DNA of 64,000 nt from Pseudaquabacterium terrae (GCF_013266755.1 NZ_JABRWJ010000007.1:434001-498000); one strand, 5' to 3'; shown: positions 47,361-55,554, counted from the stretch's first letter. Notes: generated by a model from the sequence alone, not told the origin. Numbers and translations: made by a program.

Positions 47361-48122
47361 CTAGATCGCATTCAGCTCGGCCACGAAGTCGTAGGTGTCG
47401 CCGCGGTAGATCGACTGCGACAGCTCGATCGCCCGCCCGTCGCGCAGATAGCCCAGCCGTTCGACCAGCAGCCCCGCATCGCGCGGCTTGGCCTCCAGCA
47501 GCTTGGCCTGCTCGTCGTTCAGCAGCAGCGCGTGCAACCGCTGCAGCGCCCGCACGGGACGATGGCCCGCGCGGTCCAGCGCTTCGTAGAGCGACGTATC
47601 GACCGCCTCCAGCGACGGCAGCGCAAACGCCGCGATCGTCGCCGTCTCGATCGACATCGGCGCGTCATCCGCATACCGCAGCCGGTTGAAGCGGTAGACG
47701 GTGGTGCCGGGGCTCATCGCCAGCTTCAGCGCCTCTTCCGGCGTCACCGTGCCCTCGGCCTTCTTCAGCCAGACGCTGCGCGGATTGCGGCCGCGCGCGC
47801 GCATGTCCTCGGAGAACGAGGTCAGCTTCGAGAAGTTCTTGTCGATGCGCGTGCAGACGAAGTTGCCGGCGCCCTGGCGGCGCTCGAGCAGGCCTTCGTC
47901 GGCCAGGCCATCGATCGCCTTGCGCACGGTGATGCGCGAGACGTTCAAGTCGGCGGCGAGCTGGCGCTCCGACGGCAGCGCGTCGTCGGGGCCGAGGATG
48001 CGCTTCTCGATCGCCTCGCGCAGCGCCTGCTGCAACTGCAAATACAGCGGCTGGTTGTTGCTCGGGTCCAGCGTGCGCAGGATCTGCGTCAGCGCCGCCG
48101 GATGGTGGGCTTCACTCCTCAT
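47361..48122 (-). CDS. GntR/HutC-family transcriptional regulator, copy 2
   Basis: A 253-residue protein identical, residue for residue, to the regulator at 42805-43566, with the same winged-helix and UTRA domains. About a dozen base differences between the genes are all silent (for example in the codons near 47451-47455, 47668-47676 and 47947). It is divergent from TonB receptor 2 and convergent with the oxygenase-like gene. Since both proteins must bind the same operators, the second copy may alter dosage rather than specificity. Confidence 0.9.
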   Translation of the reverse strand: MRSEAHHPAALTQILRTLDPSNNQPLYLQLQQALREAIEKRILGPDDALPSERQLAADLNVSRITVRKAIDGLADEGLLERRQGAGNFVCTRIDKNFSKLTSFSEDMRARGRNPRSVWLKKAEGTVTPEEALKLAMSPGTTVYRFNRLRYADDAPMSIETATIAAFALPSLEAVDTSLYEALDRAGHRPVRALQRLHALLLNDEQAKLLEAKPRDAGLLVERLGYLRDGRAIELSQSIYRGDTYDFVAELNAI

Positions 48123-48151
48123 CGCCGGTCTCTTTGCCTCGCCGTTGCTTA

Positions 48152-48169
48152 AGTACCACTATCGTACCA
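48152..48169 (-). promoter_or_regulatory. Proposed GntR operator before regulator copy 2
   Basis: Minus-strand TGGTACGATAGTGGTACT, identical to the site at 43596-43613 and again 30 bp from the regulator start. Confidence 0.55.
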
Positions 48170-48293
48170 GAAGCGATTGACGTGGCTCCTCGCGCTTGTA
48201 CTAGGTGGATGGTGGCACCGCTCCTGCGCCCCGGTACTGGACTGCATTTGTAAGCACCGGATTCGGGTAAACGGCTAGACCGAGCCCCTAAAG

Positions 48294-48311
48294 TGGTAGT
48301 ACATTGGTACG
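48294..48311 (+). promoter_or_regulatory. Proposed GntR operator before TonB receptor 2
   Basis: TGGTAGTACATTGGTACG, identical to 43747-43764 and 71 bp before the receptor start, so the two receptors should respond together. Confidence 0.55.
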
Positions 48312-48381
48312 CATCCACTTTAGGCTAAGCGCCCCGGCGCGCAACCCCACCTCACCCGCCACCCATCTGTACGAGGAGCAC

Positions 48382-51252
48382 ATGAAGGCAACTTTGACAC
48401 CCATCGCATCGGCCGTCGCGTTCGCGCTGATCGGCACGGTCGCGCACGCGCAGCAGCAGACCCAGCAGGACGACAAGAAGCCGCAGGCGCAACAGGTGGC
48501 TCAGGCGCCGCAGGCTCCGGCAGCGCCGGCGGCGGCGGCCTCCGCCCCGCAGGCACAACAGGTCGCGCAAGCCCCGGCCCAGCCGCAGGCGCCCCGCGCC
48601 GGCACGCCGGCGCCCGAGACCATCGTCATCACCGGCATCCGCGGCTCGCTGCAGCAATCGCTGAACCAGAAGCGCGCCGCCGACAGCCACACCGAGGTCA
48701 TCACCGCCGAGGACATCGGCAAGATGCCTGACAAGAACGTCGCCGACTCGCTGCAGCGCGTGCCCGGCGTGACGATCAGCTCGGCGGGCGCCACCGAAGG
48801 CGGCTTCGACGAGAACGACCGCGTCTCGATGCGCGGCACCAACCCCAGCCTGACGCAGACGCTGATCAACGGCCACCCGGTCTCGTCCGGCGACTGGTTC
48901 GTGCTGAACCAGAGCGACAACGCCGGCCGCAGCGTCAGCTACACGCTGCTGCCGTCGGAACTGGTCAGCCGCGTCGTCGTGCACAAGAGCTCGGAGGCCA
49001 GCCTGATCGAAGGCGGCGTCGCCGGCTCGGTGAACATCATCACCCGCAAGCCGCTCGAGTTCCGCCAGCAGCTGACGCTCGAAGCCGCGCTCGGCGCCGT
49101 GCACGCCACGCTGCCGAAGAAGACCGACCCGCAGTTCAATGCGCTGGTCAACTTCAAGAACGATTCCAGCACCGCCGGCGTGATGCTGCAGGTCTTCTCC
49201 GAGAAGCGGCATCTGCGCCGCGACGGCGTCGAGATCCTCGGCTACAACCAGATCTCCCCGACCAGCGATGTCGTACTCGGCAATGCCACCAAGGGCATTG
49301 CACCTCACCCGGACCTCGCCAACGTCTACTACCCGCGCTCGACCGGTGCGGCGTTGTTCGAGCAGGTGCGCAAGCGCGAAGGCGGGTTGCTCGAGGTGCA
49401 GGTTAAGCCGATGGCCAACCTGACCCTCGACGCCTCGGCCTTCGCGTCGAAGATGGACGCGTCGAACTACAACCGCAACTACCTCGTGCACGCGCCGTTC
49501 TTCTTGAACGAAGGCCGCGGGCAGGCGCCCGATCCGGGCTATGTCGTGCGCAACCAGACGCTGGTGAAGGCGAAGTTCAGCCCGATTCCGAATGCCGATG
49601 GGTCGCCCTCGACACAGGCTTATGGCGTCTACGACCAGATCGCGCGCCCCGACGAATCGGCCGAGACGACGTTCTTCAACTTCGATGCCAACTGGCGTGC
49701 CAGCGATGCGTTGACGCTGAACTTCAAGGCCGGCACGTCGACCGGCAAGGGCAAGACGCCAACGCAGAACGTCGCCGAATGGGACGTAGGCAAAGGCACC
49801 GGAGCGTCGTGGAATCTCAATGGCGTCGACAGCGCTCCCGACTTTTCGCTGCACACGCCCGCCAACGTACCCGGAGGCGATGCCACGCGCTCGCTCGACT
49901 GGATCTTCGGCTACCAGAACGTCAACATCAAGGACAAGGACGACTGGGCGCAGATCGACGGCGAGTTCGCACTCGACGCCGGCATGTTGTCGACGCTGAA
50001 GTTCGGGGTCCGCGCAGCCAAGCACACGCGTGACTCGCTGGGCGTCATCGCGCAGGGCCCTGGCCCAGGCGCTTTCGACCTGACCAAGTGGCCGAGCACC
50101 TTCGCCAACTATCCCGGCAACTTCGGCTCGGGGCTGGGTGGCACGTTCGCCCGCGACATCTGGTACTACACGTACGAGCAGATGAACGCGGTGGCCCCGG
50201 GCTTGTCGAACCGCGACCCGAAGATCCGCGCCTATCCGCTGGCCGATTTCGAGCTCGAGGAGAAGGCCAACGCCGGCTACGTGCAGGCCAACCTCGAGGG
50301 CAAGGGCTGGCGCGGCAATGTCGGCGTGCGCTTCGTGCAGACCAAGGAGCACGTGATCAAGTTCATCAACGTGCCCGAGACGGCGCCCGGGGCCATCATC
50401 GGATCGGCCTTCGGCGCTTTCCTGCCGGTGGTGACCGACCACAGCTACAACGACGTGCTGCCGAGCCTGAACCTGCGCGTCGACGTCGCCAAGGACATGG
50501 TGGCGCGCTTCGCGGTGTCGAAGACCATGACCCGGCCCGACTATTCGGCACTGGCGGGCGCGTTGAACCTGGCGCCGCCGGCCAACCAGGGTGACATCGG
50601 TCGCGGTAACGGCTCGAACCCCGACCTGAAGCCGGTGCGTTCGACCAACGTCGACGCCGCGCTCGAGTGGTACTACGCGCCGCGCGCGCTGGTCTCGGCC
50701 GGTGCCTTCTACATGGACCTGCGCAGCTACGTCGGCCTCGGCAAGGTGCGCCGCCAGTACATCACCTTCGATCAGGCGCACCCGAACGGCTACATGGCCG
50801 ACTACGACCTCGACGTGCCGATCAACAGCAGCGGCAAGATCAAGGGCCTGGAGCTGGCGATCGAGCAGCCGTTCGGCAACTTCGGCATTTCGGCCAACTA
50901 CACCTACACCGATGCGAAGGAAAAGGGCGGCGGCCCGATCGTCGGCGCCTCGCGCAACATCTACAACCTGGTCGGCTACTACGAGGACGACCGCTTCAAT
51001 GCGCGCGTCGCCTACAACTTCCGCTCGCACTTCTACAGCGGCCTGGATCGTTCGACAGCGTTCAGCCAGGACGACACCGCGTCGCTGGCCGCATCGCTGG
51101 GCGTGAAGATCAGCGACAAGCTGAGCGTCTCGCTCGACGGCATGAACCTGAACAACCCGAAGCTGAAGTACTACGCGCTGAACGGCGATCAGCCGCGATC
51201 GATCTACCAGAACGGCCGGCAGTTCTACCTGACGCTGCGCGCCAAGCTCTGA
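48382..51252 (+). CDS. TonB-dependent receptor 2 of the GlcNAc locus
   Basis: A 956-residue outer-membrane receptor from ATG 48382. The signal peptide and start of the linker match receptor 1 almost exactly. The linker is longer, with repeated AQQVAQAP units, and leads to the TonB box ETIVITGIRGS. Plug and barrel then differ strongly from receptor 1: DIGKMPDKNVADSLQRVPGV, SMRGTNPSLTQTLINGHPV, NDVLPSLNLRVDVAKDMVAR. The C-terminus is YLTLRAKL, ending in Leu rather than the classical Phe. It belongs to the same carbohydrate-type subfamily and probably takes a related but different oligosaccharide. A terminator follows at 51292. Confidence 0.9.
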   Translation: MKATLTPIASAVAFALIGTVAHAQQQTQQDDKKPQAQQVAQAPQAPAAPAAAASAPQAQQVAQAPAQPQAPRAGTPAPETIVITGIRGSLQQSLNQKRAADSHTEVITAEDIGKMPDKNVADSLQRVPGVTISSAGATEGGFDENDRVSMRGTNPSLTQTLINGHPVSSGDWFVLNQSDNAGRSVSYTLLPSELVSRVVVHKSSEASLIEGGVAGSVNIITRKPLEFRQQLTLEAALGAVHATLPKKTDPQFNALVNFKNDSSTAGVMLQVFSEKRHLRRDGVEILGYNQISPTSDVVLGNATKGIAPHPDLANVYYPRSTGAALFEQVRKREGGLLEVQVKPMANLTLDASAFASKMDASNYNRNYLVHAPFFLNEGRGQAPDPGYVVRNQTLVKAKFSPIPNADGSPSTQAYGVYDQIARPDESAETTFFNFDANWRASDALTLNFKAGTSTGKGKTPTQNVAEWDVGKGTGASWNLNGVDSAPDFSLHTPANVPGGDATRSLDWIFGYQNVNIKDKDDWAQIDGEFALDAGMLSTLKFGVRAAKHTRDSLGVIAQGPGPGAFDLTKWPSTFANYPGNFGSGLGGTFARDIWYYTYEQMNAVAPGLSNRDPKIRAYPLADFELEEKANAGYVQANLEGKGWRGNVGVRFVQTKEHVIKFINVPETAPGAIIGSAFGAFLPVVTDHSYNDVLPSLNLRVDVAKDMVARFAVSKTMTRPDYSALAGALNLAPPANQGDIGRGNGSNPDLKPVRSTNVDAALEWYYAPRALVSAGAFYMDLRSYVGLGKVRRQYITFDQAHPNGYMADYDLDVPINSSGKIKGLELAIEQPFGNFGISANYTYTDAKEKGGGPIVGASRNIYNLVGYYEDDRFNARVAYNFRSHFYSGLDRSTAFSQDDTASLAASLGVKISDKLSVSLDGMNLNNPKLKYYALNGDQPRSIYQNGRQFYLTLRAKL

Positions 51253-51291
51253 CTCAGAGTCTTCATCCCCGAAAGTCTCCTCGGGTTCGTA

Positions 51292-51324
51292 GGGCGGTCC
51301 GGCGCAAGCCGGCCGCCCTTTTTT
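51292..51324 (+). terminator. Rho-independent terminator after TonB receptor 2
   Basis: Stem GGGCGG(T)CCGGC / GCCGGCCGCCC with one bulged T and a GCAA loop, followed by six T. A second short GCCGCCCTTTTTG follows directly. Confidence 0.8.
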
Positions 51325-51356
51325 GCCGCCCTTTTTGCATCTATGCTCGGCGCCCG

Positions 51357-51641
51357 ATGGAGTATCAGATGCACGTGCTGCCCGCTGACCAGCGCATGGC
51401 GGTCAGCGCCGATCAAACCCTGCTGCAGGCGGCACTGCACGCCGGCCTGCGCCTGCCCCACTCCTGCCGCAACGGCACCTGCCGCAGCTGCATGTGCCGG
51501 CTCATCGACGGCCGCATCGGCTACCGCATCGCCTGGCCCGGACTGCTGGCCGAAGAGAAGGTCGAAGGCTGGATCCTTCCCTGCGTCGCCTACCCCGAGA
51601 CCGATGTGGTCATCGACGCGCCCGCGGCCTCGGCGGCCTGA
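51357..51641 (+). CDS. Small 2Fe-2S plant-type ferredoxin
   Basis: A 94-residue ferredoxin. Four cysteines follow the plant-type order C-x4-C-x2-C...C: SCRNGTCRSCMC near residues 36-45 and LPCVAYP near 75. The preceding TLLQAALHAGLRLPHS is the usual lead into the cluster loop. It lacks a reductase domain, so it is a free electron carrier for an unknown partner. It stands alone between receptor 2 and a DUF3016 gene. Confidence 0.88.
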   Translation: MEYQMHVLPADQRMAVSADQTLLQAALHAGLRLPHSCRNGTCRSCMCRLIDGRIGYRIAWPGLLAEEKVEGWILPCVAYPETDVVIDAPAASAA

Positions 51642-51717
51642 CAGCAATCATTCTTTGCACTGCGGCGCCGGCCGTCTGGCACGATGGCGTTGCAAGCTTC
51701 GCTGATGGAGGTACGCC

Positions 51718-52218
51718 ATGCGAGCCCTGTCGATCAGACCCATCGTCTCCGTGCTGGCCGCGGCGTCCTGCCTGGCTTCGACCGCGGCGCTCGCCGGCAC
51801 GGTCGAGGTGCAGTTCGTCGAACCGGACAAGTACGCCGACGCGCGCGACGGCCTGCACCGCCGCGAAGACGTCATGAAGGCGTTCGCCGATCGGCTGAAG
51901 CAGCTCGGCGAGAAGCGCCTGCCGCCATCGCAGTCGCTGCGCATCGAGGTGCTCGACATCGACCTGGCGGGCGACGCGTTCCCACGCGTCGCGCTGCGCG
52001 ACACCCGTGTGCTGCGCGGGCGCGCCGACTGGCCGCGCATGCACCTGCGCTACACGCTGCGCGAGGGCGACAAGGTGCTGAAGAACGGCGAGGAGCACAT
52101 CTCCGACATGAACTACCTGATGAGCACGCGCCTGTGGAAGGACGAGCCCTTCCCGTACGAGAAGCGCATGCTCGACCAGTGGTTCAGCGAGCGTATCGCA
52201 GCCGCACCGGCACGCTGA
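51718..52218 (+). CDS. DUF3016 periplasmic protein
   Basis: A 166-residue protein with a signal peptide ending AALAG, then TVEVQFVEPDKYADARDGL, the DUF3016 beginning, and EHISDMNYL and the RMLDQWF end, also typical. Function unknown. The start at 51718 has GGAGG about 8 bp upstream. Confidence 0.82.
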   Translation: MRALSIRPIVSVLAAASCLASTAALAGTVEVQFVEPDKYADARDGLHRREDVMKAFADRLKQLGEKRLPPSQSLRIEVLDIDLAGDAFPRVALRDTRVLRGRADWPRMHLRYTLREGDKVLKNGEEHISDMNYLMSTRLWKDEPFPYEKRMLDQWFSERIAAAPAR

Positions 52219-52231
52219 CCCTGCTTCGTTC

Positions 52232-53029
52232 TCAGCGCCGGCGCGCCTTGCGCCCTTCGGCCGCCGGCGCCAGCGCGTCGTGCAGCGCGACGTATTCCTG
52301 CGTCAGCTTGTGCTTCGCATCCAGGTGCACCAGCGGCGTCGCGCTCTCGTGTGATTCCTTGACGCGCACGCTCGCGCTCAGGTAGGGCGCCAGCACCGGC
52401 AACCCCTCGTCGACCAGCTCCTGCACCAGGCGCTGCGGCAGCTTGGCGCGCGGCTGGAACTGGTTGACGACGATGCCGGTCACCTGCAGCCCGCGGTTGT
52501 GGTCGGACTGGATCTCCTGCACGCTCTCGAGCAGCGAGTACAGCGCGCGGCGCGAGAAGTCGTCGCAATCGAACGGGATCAGGCAGCCTTCGGCCGCGAT
52601 CAGCGCCGAGCGGGTGTAGAAGTTCAATGCCGGCGGCGTGTCGATGTAGATGCGGTCATAACTGCCATTGAGCTCGGCCAGGGCATCGCGCAGCTTGTAG
52701 ATCTTGTAGCGCGATTCGAGCTTGCCGTGCAGCTCGTCGAGCAGCGGGCTCGACGGCAGCACGTGCAGCTGCTCGAAGCGCGTCTCGGCGATGAAGTCGG
52801 TGGTCGACTTGCTGCGCAGGCTGAACTTCAGCGTCTGGTCGAAGAATTCGGCCAGCGTGTCGCGCGGCGCATCGGTGGCGTCGCCGAGCAGGTAGCGCGT
52901 CGAATTGCCCTGGGCATCGAGGTCGATGACCAGCGTGCGCAGGCCCTGGCTGGCGCTGATGGCCGCGAGGTTGCAGGTGATCGTCGACTTGCCGACGCCG
53001 CCCTTCTGGTTGAACACGACGATGCGCAT
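52232..53029 (-). CDS. ParA/MinD-family ATPase, orphan
   Basis: A 265-residue deviant Walker ATPase: NQKGGVGKST at residues 7-16 with the extra lysine (Lys 9), LVIDLDAQGNST as Walker A', and YIDTPPALNF as Walker B. The C-terminal part follows the ParA/Soj pattern (IVVNQFQPRAKLPQRLVQEL) and ends in a basic tail. No parB or parS partner is seen, and the gene lies far from replication genes. It may position a chemotaxis, secretion or other cargo rather than the chromosome. Confidence 0.85.
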   Translation of the reverse strand: MRIVVFNQKGGVGKSTITCNLAAISASQGLRTLVIDLDAQGNSTRYLLGDATDAPRDTLAEFFDQTLKFSLRSKSTTDFIAETRFEQLHVLPSSPLLDELHGKLESRYKIYKLRDALAELNGSYDRIYIDTPPALNFYTRSALIAAEGCLIPFDCDDFSRRALYSLLESVQEIQSDHNRGLQVTGIVVNQFQPRAKLPQRLVQELVDEGLPVLAPYLSASVRVKESHESATPLVHLDAKHKLTQEYVALHDALAPAAEGRKARRR

Positions 53030-53162
53030 GCCGGTGCCTTGGGTCCTTCGGTGGTGCGCGCGATTATGCTGCGGCGCAGCACCAGCGAGGATGCCTTATG
53101 CTCCGTGGAGGGCAGCGGCACGCGAATGGCGCGAAGCCGGCCAACACAGGAGGACGACCACT

Positions 53163-53348
53163 TTGGCGACCCCCAATTACTCGTACGAGAAACGCCAGCG
53201 CGAGCTGGCCAAGAAGCGCAAGGCCGAAGAGAAGCGGCAGAAAAAGGTCCACAAGCCTGGGGAGGGCCCGGCGGACGACGCCGCCTCCGGCCCACCCTCC
53301 GAGCCGGGCCAGAGCCCGGCGAACCCGCCTGCGCCCTCGGGCGAGTAA
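53163..53348 (+). CDS. Small basic protein of unknown function, TTG start
   Basis: A 61-residue protein too short for standard gene finders. It is supported by AGGAGG (53148-53153) 9 bp before TTG 53163 and by a terminator right after the stop. The first half is highly charged (SYEKRQRELAKKRKAEEKRQ) and helical; the second half is Pro/Gly-rich and probably disordered. Similar small proteins are common in Burkholderiales. A nucleic-acid or ribosome role is possible from the charge but unproven. Confidence 0.7.
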   Translation: MATPNYSYEKRQRELAKKRKAEEKRQKKVHKPGEGPADDAASGPPSEPGQSPANPPAPSGE

Positions 53349-53365
53349 TCAGCAGCACAAACAAA

Positions 53366-53396
53366 AACCGCGGCCTGGGGCCGCGGTTCTGCTTTT
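53366..53396. terminator. Bidirectional terminator between the small basic gene and the cold-shock gene
   Basis: Perfect 10-bp stem AACCGCGGCC-TGG-GGCCGCGGTT. On the plus strand it is followed by CTGCTTTT, on the minus strand by TTTTTGTTTG. It fits both convergent genes. Confidence 0.85.
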
Positions 53397-53417
53397 GGCG
53401 TGGTCGCCGAAAGTCGG

Positions 53418-53633
53418 TCAGAGGACCTTGATGTTCGCGGCCTGCAGGCCCTTCGGGCCTTGCTTGACTTCGAACTCGACGCGCTGGTTCTCTTGCAGGC
53501 TGCGGAAACCGCCGCCGTTGCGGATCTCGCTGAAGTGGGCGAACAGGTCGCTGCCACCGTTCTCAGGAGTGATGAAGCCGAAGCCCTTGCCGTCGTTGAA
53601 CCATTTGACGACGCCGGTCTGCGTGGTGCTCAT
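53418..53633 (-). CDS. Cold-shock domain protein (CspA family)
   Basis: A 71-residue OB-fold RNA chaperone starting at ATG 53633 ([21 protein letters not shown]). RNP1 is KGFGFI, RNP2 is DLFAHF, and the end is [14 protein letters not shown]. Length and sequence are typical of CspA-type proteins, which melt mRNA structure. A long 5' leader with a strong hairpin precedes it. Confidence 0.95.
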   Translation of the reverse strand: MSTTQTGVVKWFNDGKGFGFITPENGGSDLFAHFSEIRNGGGFRSLQENQRVEFEVKQGPKGLQAANIKVL

Positions 53634-53720
53634 GTACTGTGTTGCCTTACGAATGGACTGGAAAAACATCGCGGCCGGCAAACCGCCGGCCGCTGATGCC
53701 CGCCGAATGTAGCAGCAACT
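53634..53720 (-). promoter_or_regulatory. Cold-shock gene leader with a strong hairpin
   Basis: On the transcript a perfect 9-bp stem GCGGCCGGC/GCCGGCCGC (53671-53693) lies about 40-60 nt upstream of the start codon. A possible -10 (TACATT) lies near 53708. Leaders of csp mRNAs are known to fold in a temperature-dependent way; that this one does is inference. Confidence 0.35.
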
Positions 53721-53881
53721 GAATGACGCTCCCTTTGCGTGCCTCACCCTGCTGCATCCGCCATGCGGTCTTACCCGTAGCGCTGCTAGAGGCGGCCCCC
53801 GACACTAAGGGCATGCGCACCTCGCGGCGGCCGAGGGGCCGTCGATATGATGAATCGAGACCCGACGGAGACAACAAGACC

Positions 53882-55510
53882 ATGTTCGACTACGTAGTGA
53901 TCGGTGGCGGATCGGCCGGCTCGGTGCTGGCCTCGCGCCTGAGTGAAGACCCGGCCGTGAAGGTCTGCCTGCTCGAAGCAGGCGGCGTCGACAAGAGCGT
54001 GCTGATCCACTGCCCGGCCGGCCTGGCGGTGCTGGCCAAGAACGGCCACGCGAACTGGGCCTTCGAGACGGTGCCCCAGGCCGGCTTGAACGGCCGCCGC
54101 GGCTACCAGCCGCGCGGCAAGGTGCTGGGCGGCTCGAGCTCGGTCAACGCGATGGTCTACATCCGCGGCCAGCGCGAGGACTACGACGGCTGGGCCGCCG
54201 AAGGCAATGCCGGCTGGTCCTACGAGGACCTGCTGCCGTATTTCAAGCGCGCCGAGCACAACGAGCGCGGCGCCGATGCATGGCACGGCAGCGGCGGTCC
54301 GCTGAACGTGATGGACCTGCGCAGCCCGAACCGGCACGGCCCGAACTTCGTGCAGGCCGGCCAGCAGGCGGGCCTGGCGCTGAACCGCGACTTCAACGGC
54401 GCGACGCAGGAAGGGGTCGGTCCCTACCAGGTCACGCACCGCAACGGCGAGCGCTGCAGCGCTGCCAAGGCCTACCTCACCGCGCACCTCGGCCGGCCGA
54501 ACCTGCAGGTGATCACCGATGCGCACACGACGCGGCTGCTGTTCGAAGGCAAGCGCGCGGTCGGCGTCGAATACCTCCACGGCGGCGCACTGCGCCAGGT
54601 GCATGCGCAGCGCGAGGTGCTGCTGTGCGCCGGCGCGCTGCAGTCGCCGCAGATCCTGATGCTGAGCGGCGTCGGCCCGGCCGAGCACCTGCAGCAGCAC
54701 GGCATCCGCACGCTGCTGGACCAGCCCGGCGTCGGCGCGCAGCTGCACGACCACGTCGACGTCGTGCTGGGCGTCGACGCGCCGCACCTGAAGGACCTGT
54801 TCGGCCTGTCGGCCAGCGGCCTGTGGCAGGCGCTCGGCGCCATGCGCGAATGGAAGCGCCACCGCAGCGGCCCGCTGACGACCAACTTCGCCGAAGCCGG
54901 CGCCTTCCTGAAGAGCAGCCCGGATGTCGCGACGCCGGACCTGCAGCTGCACTTCGTGATCGGCAAGCTGGTCGACCACGGCCGCAAGACGGTGTTCGGC
55001 CACGGTTATTCCTGCCACGTCTGCCTGCTGCATCCGAAGAGCCGCGGCAGCCTGCGCCTGGCCAGTGCCGATCCGCGCGCCGCCCCGCTGATCGATCCGA
55101 ACTTCTTCGGCCATCCCGAGGACATGCCGCGCCTGGTGCGCGGCGTCAAGCTGATGCGCCACATCCTCGCGCAGCCGGCGCTCGCCGGGCTGGGTGGGCG
55201 CGAGATGGCCGCGTCGGCCAGCGCCCGGACCGACGCCGAGATCGAGGCCTTCATCCGCCAGTACGCGGACACGATCTACCACCCGGTCGGCACCTGCCGC
55301 ATGGGTCCCGGTGCGAACGATGTCGTCGACAACGAGCTGCGGGTGCGCGGACTGCAGGGCCTGCGCGTCGTCGATGCGTCGATCATGCCGAGCATCGTCA
55401 GCGGCAACACCAACGCGCCGGTGATCGCGGTGGCCGAGAAGGCCGCCGACCTGATCAAGGCCGCCGCGCGGCGCGGCGTCGAGGCGCCGGCGGCGGTCGC
55501 CGCGGCCTGA
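53882..55510 (+). CDS. GMC-family FAD oxidoreductase (choline/alcohol dehydrogenase-like)
   Basis: A 542-residue flavoenzyme from ATG 53882. The FAD-binding start is DYVVIGGGSAGSVLASRL, the GMC signature 1 is PRGKVLGGSSSVNAMVYIRG, and signature 2 is GALQSPQILMLSGVGP. The catalytic His region is YHPVGTCRMG, with the second active-site part GNTNAPVIAVAEKAADLI. It resembles BetA, but many such enzymes oxidise other alcohols, and no betB or betT lies nearby. Cytoplasmic; single gene. Confidence 0.9.
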   Translation: MFDYVVIGGGSAGSVLASRLSEDPAVKVCLLEAGGVDKSVLIHCPAGLAVLAKNGHANWAFETVPQAGLNGRRGYQPRGKVLGGSSSVNAMVYIRGQREDYDGWAAEGNAGWSYEDLLPYFKRAEHNERGADAWHGSGGPLNVMDLRSPNRHGPNFVQAGQQAGLALNRDFNGATQEGVGPYQVTHRNGERCSAAKAYLTAHLGRPNLQVITDAHTTRLLFEGKRAVGVEYLHGGALRQVHAQREVLLCAGALQSPQILMLSGVGPAEHLQQHGIRTLLDQPGVGAQLHDHVDVVLGVDAPHLKDLFGLSASGLWQALGAMREWKRHRSGPLTTNFAEAGAFLKSSPDVATPDLQLHFVIGKLVDHGRKTVFGHGYSCHVCLLHPKSRGSLRLASADPRAAPLIDPNFFGHPEDMPRLVRGVKLMRHILAQPALAGLGGREMAASASARTDAEIEAFIRQYADTIYHPVGTCRMGPGANDVVDNELRVRGLQGLRVVDASIMPSIVSGNTNAPVIAVAEKAADLIKAAARRGVEAPAAVAAA

Positions 55511-55524
55511 ACGGGAGAAGGGCC

Positions 55525-55548
55525 GGCACCTGCGGGTGCCGCGTCCTT
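55525..55548 (+). terminator. Weak terminator-like hairpin after the GMC oxidoreductase gene
   Basis: Stem GGCACC-TGCG-GGTGCC (55525-55540), followed by GCGTCCTTT. It lies between convergent genes. The T-run is short. Confidence 0.35.
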
Positions 55549-55554
55549 TGAAAC

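Larger units (their letters stand above)
47358..48535. repeat. Direct repeat copy 2: GntR gene, divergent promoter region and receptor N-terminus
   Basis: Second copy of 42801-43982, in the same orientation with start points 4,557 bp apart. The left border is sharp: the sequence before GCCGCTAGATCG differs completely. Similarity fades after about codon 45 of the receptor, in the Ala/Pro-rich linker. Confidence 0.9.

Noticed and set aside
42801-48535. Composite transposon with the long direct repeats as ends
   Set aside because: The repeats encode a regulator and receptor N-terminus. No transposase, terminal inverted repeats or target duplication was seen.
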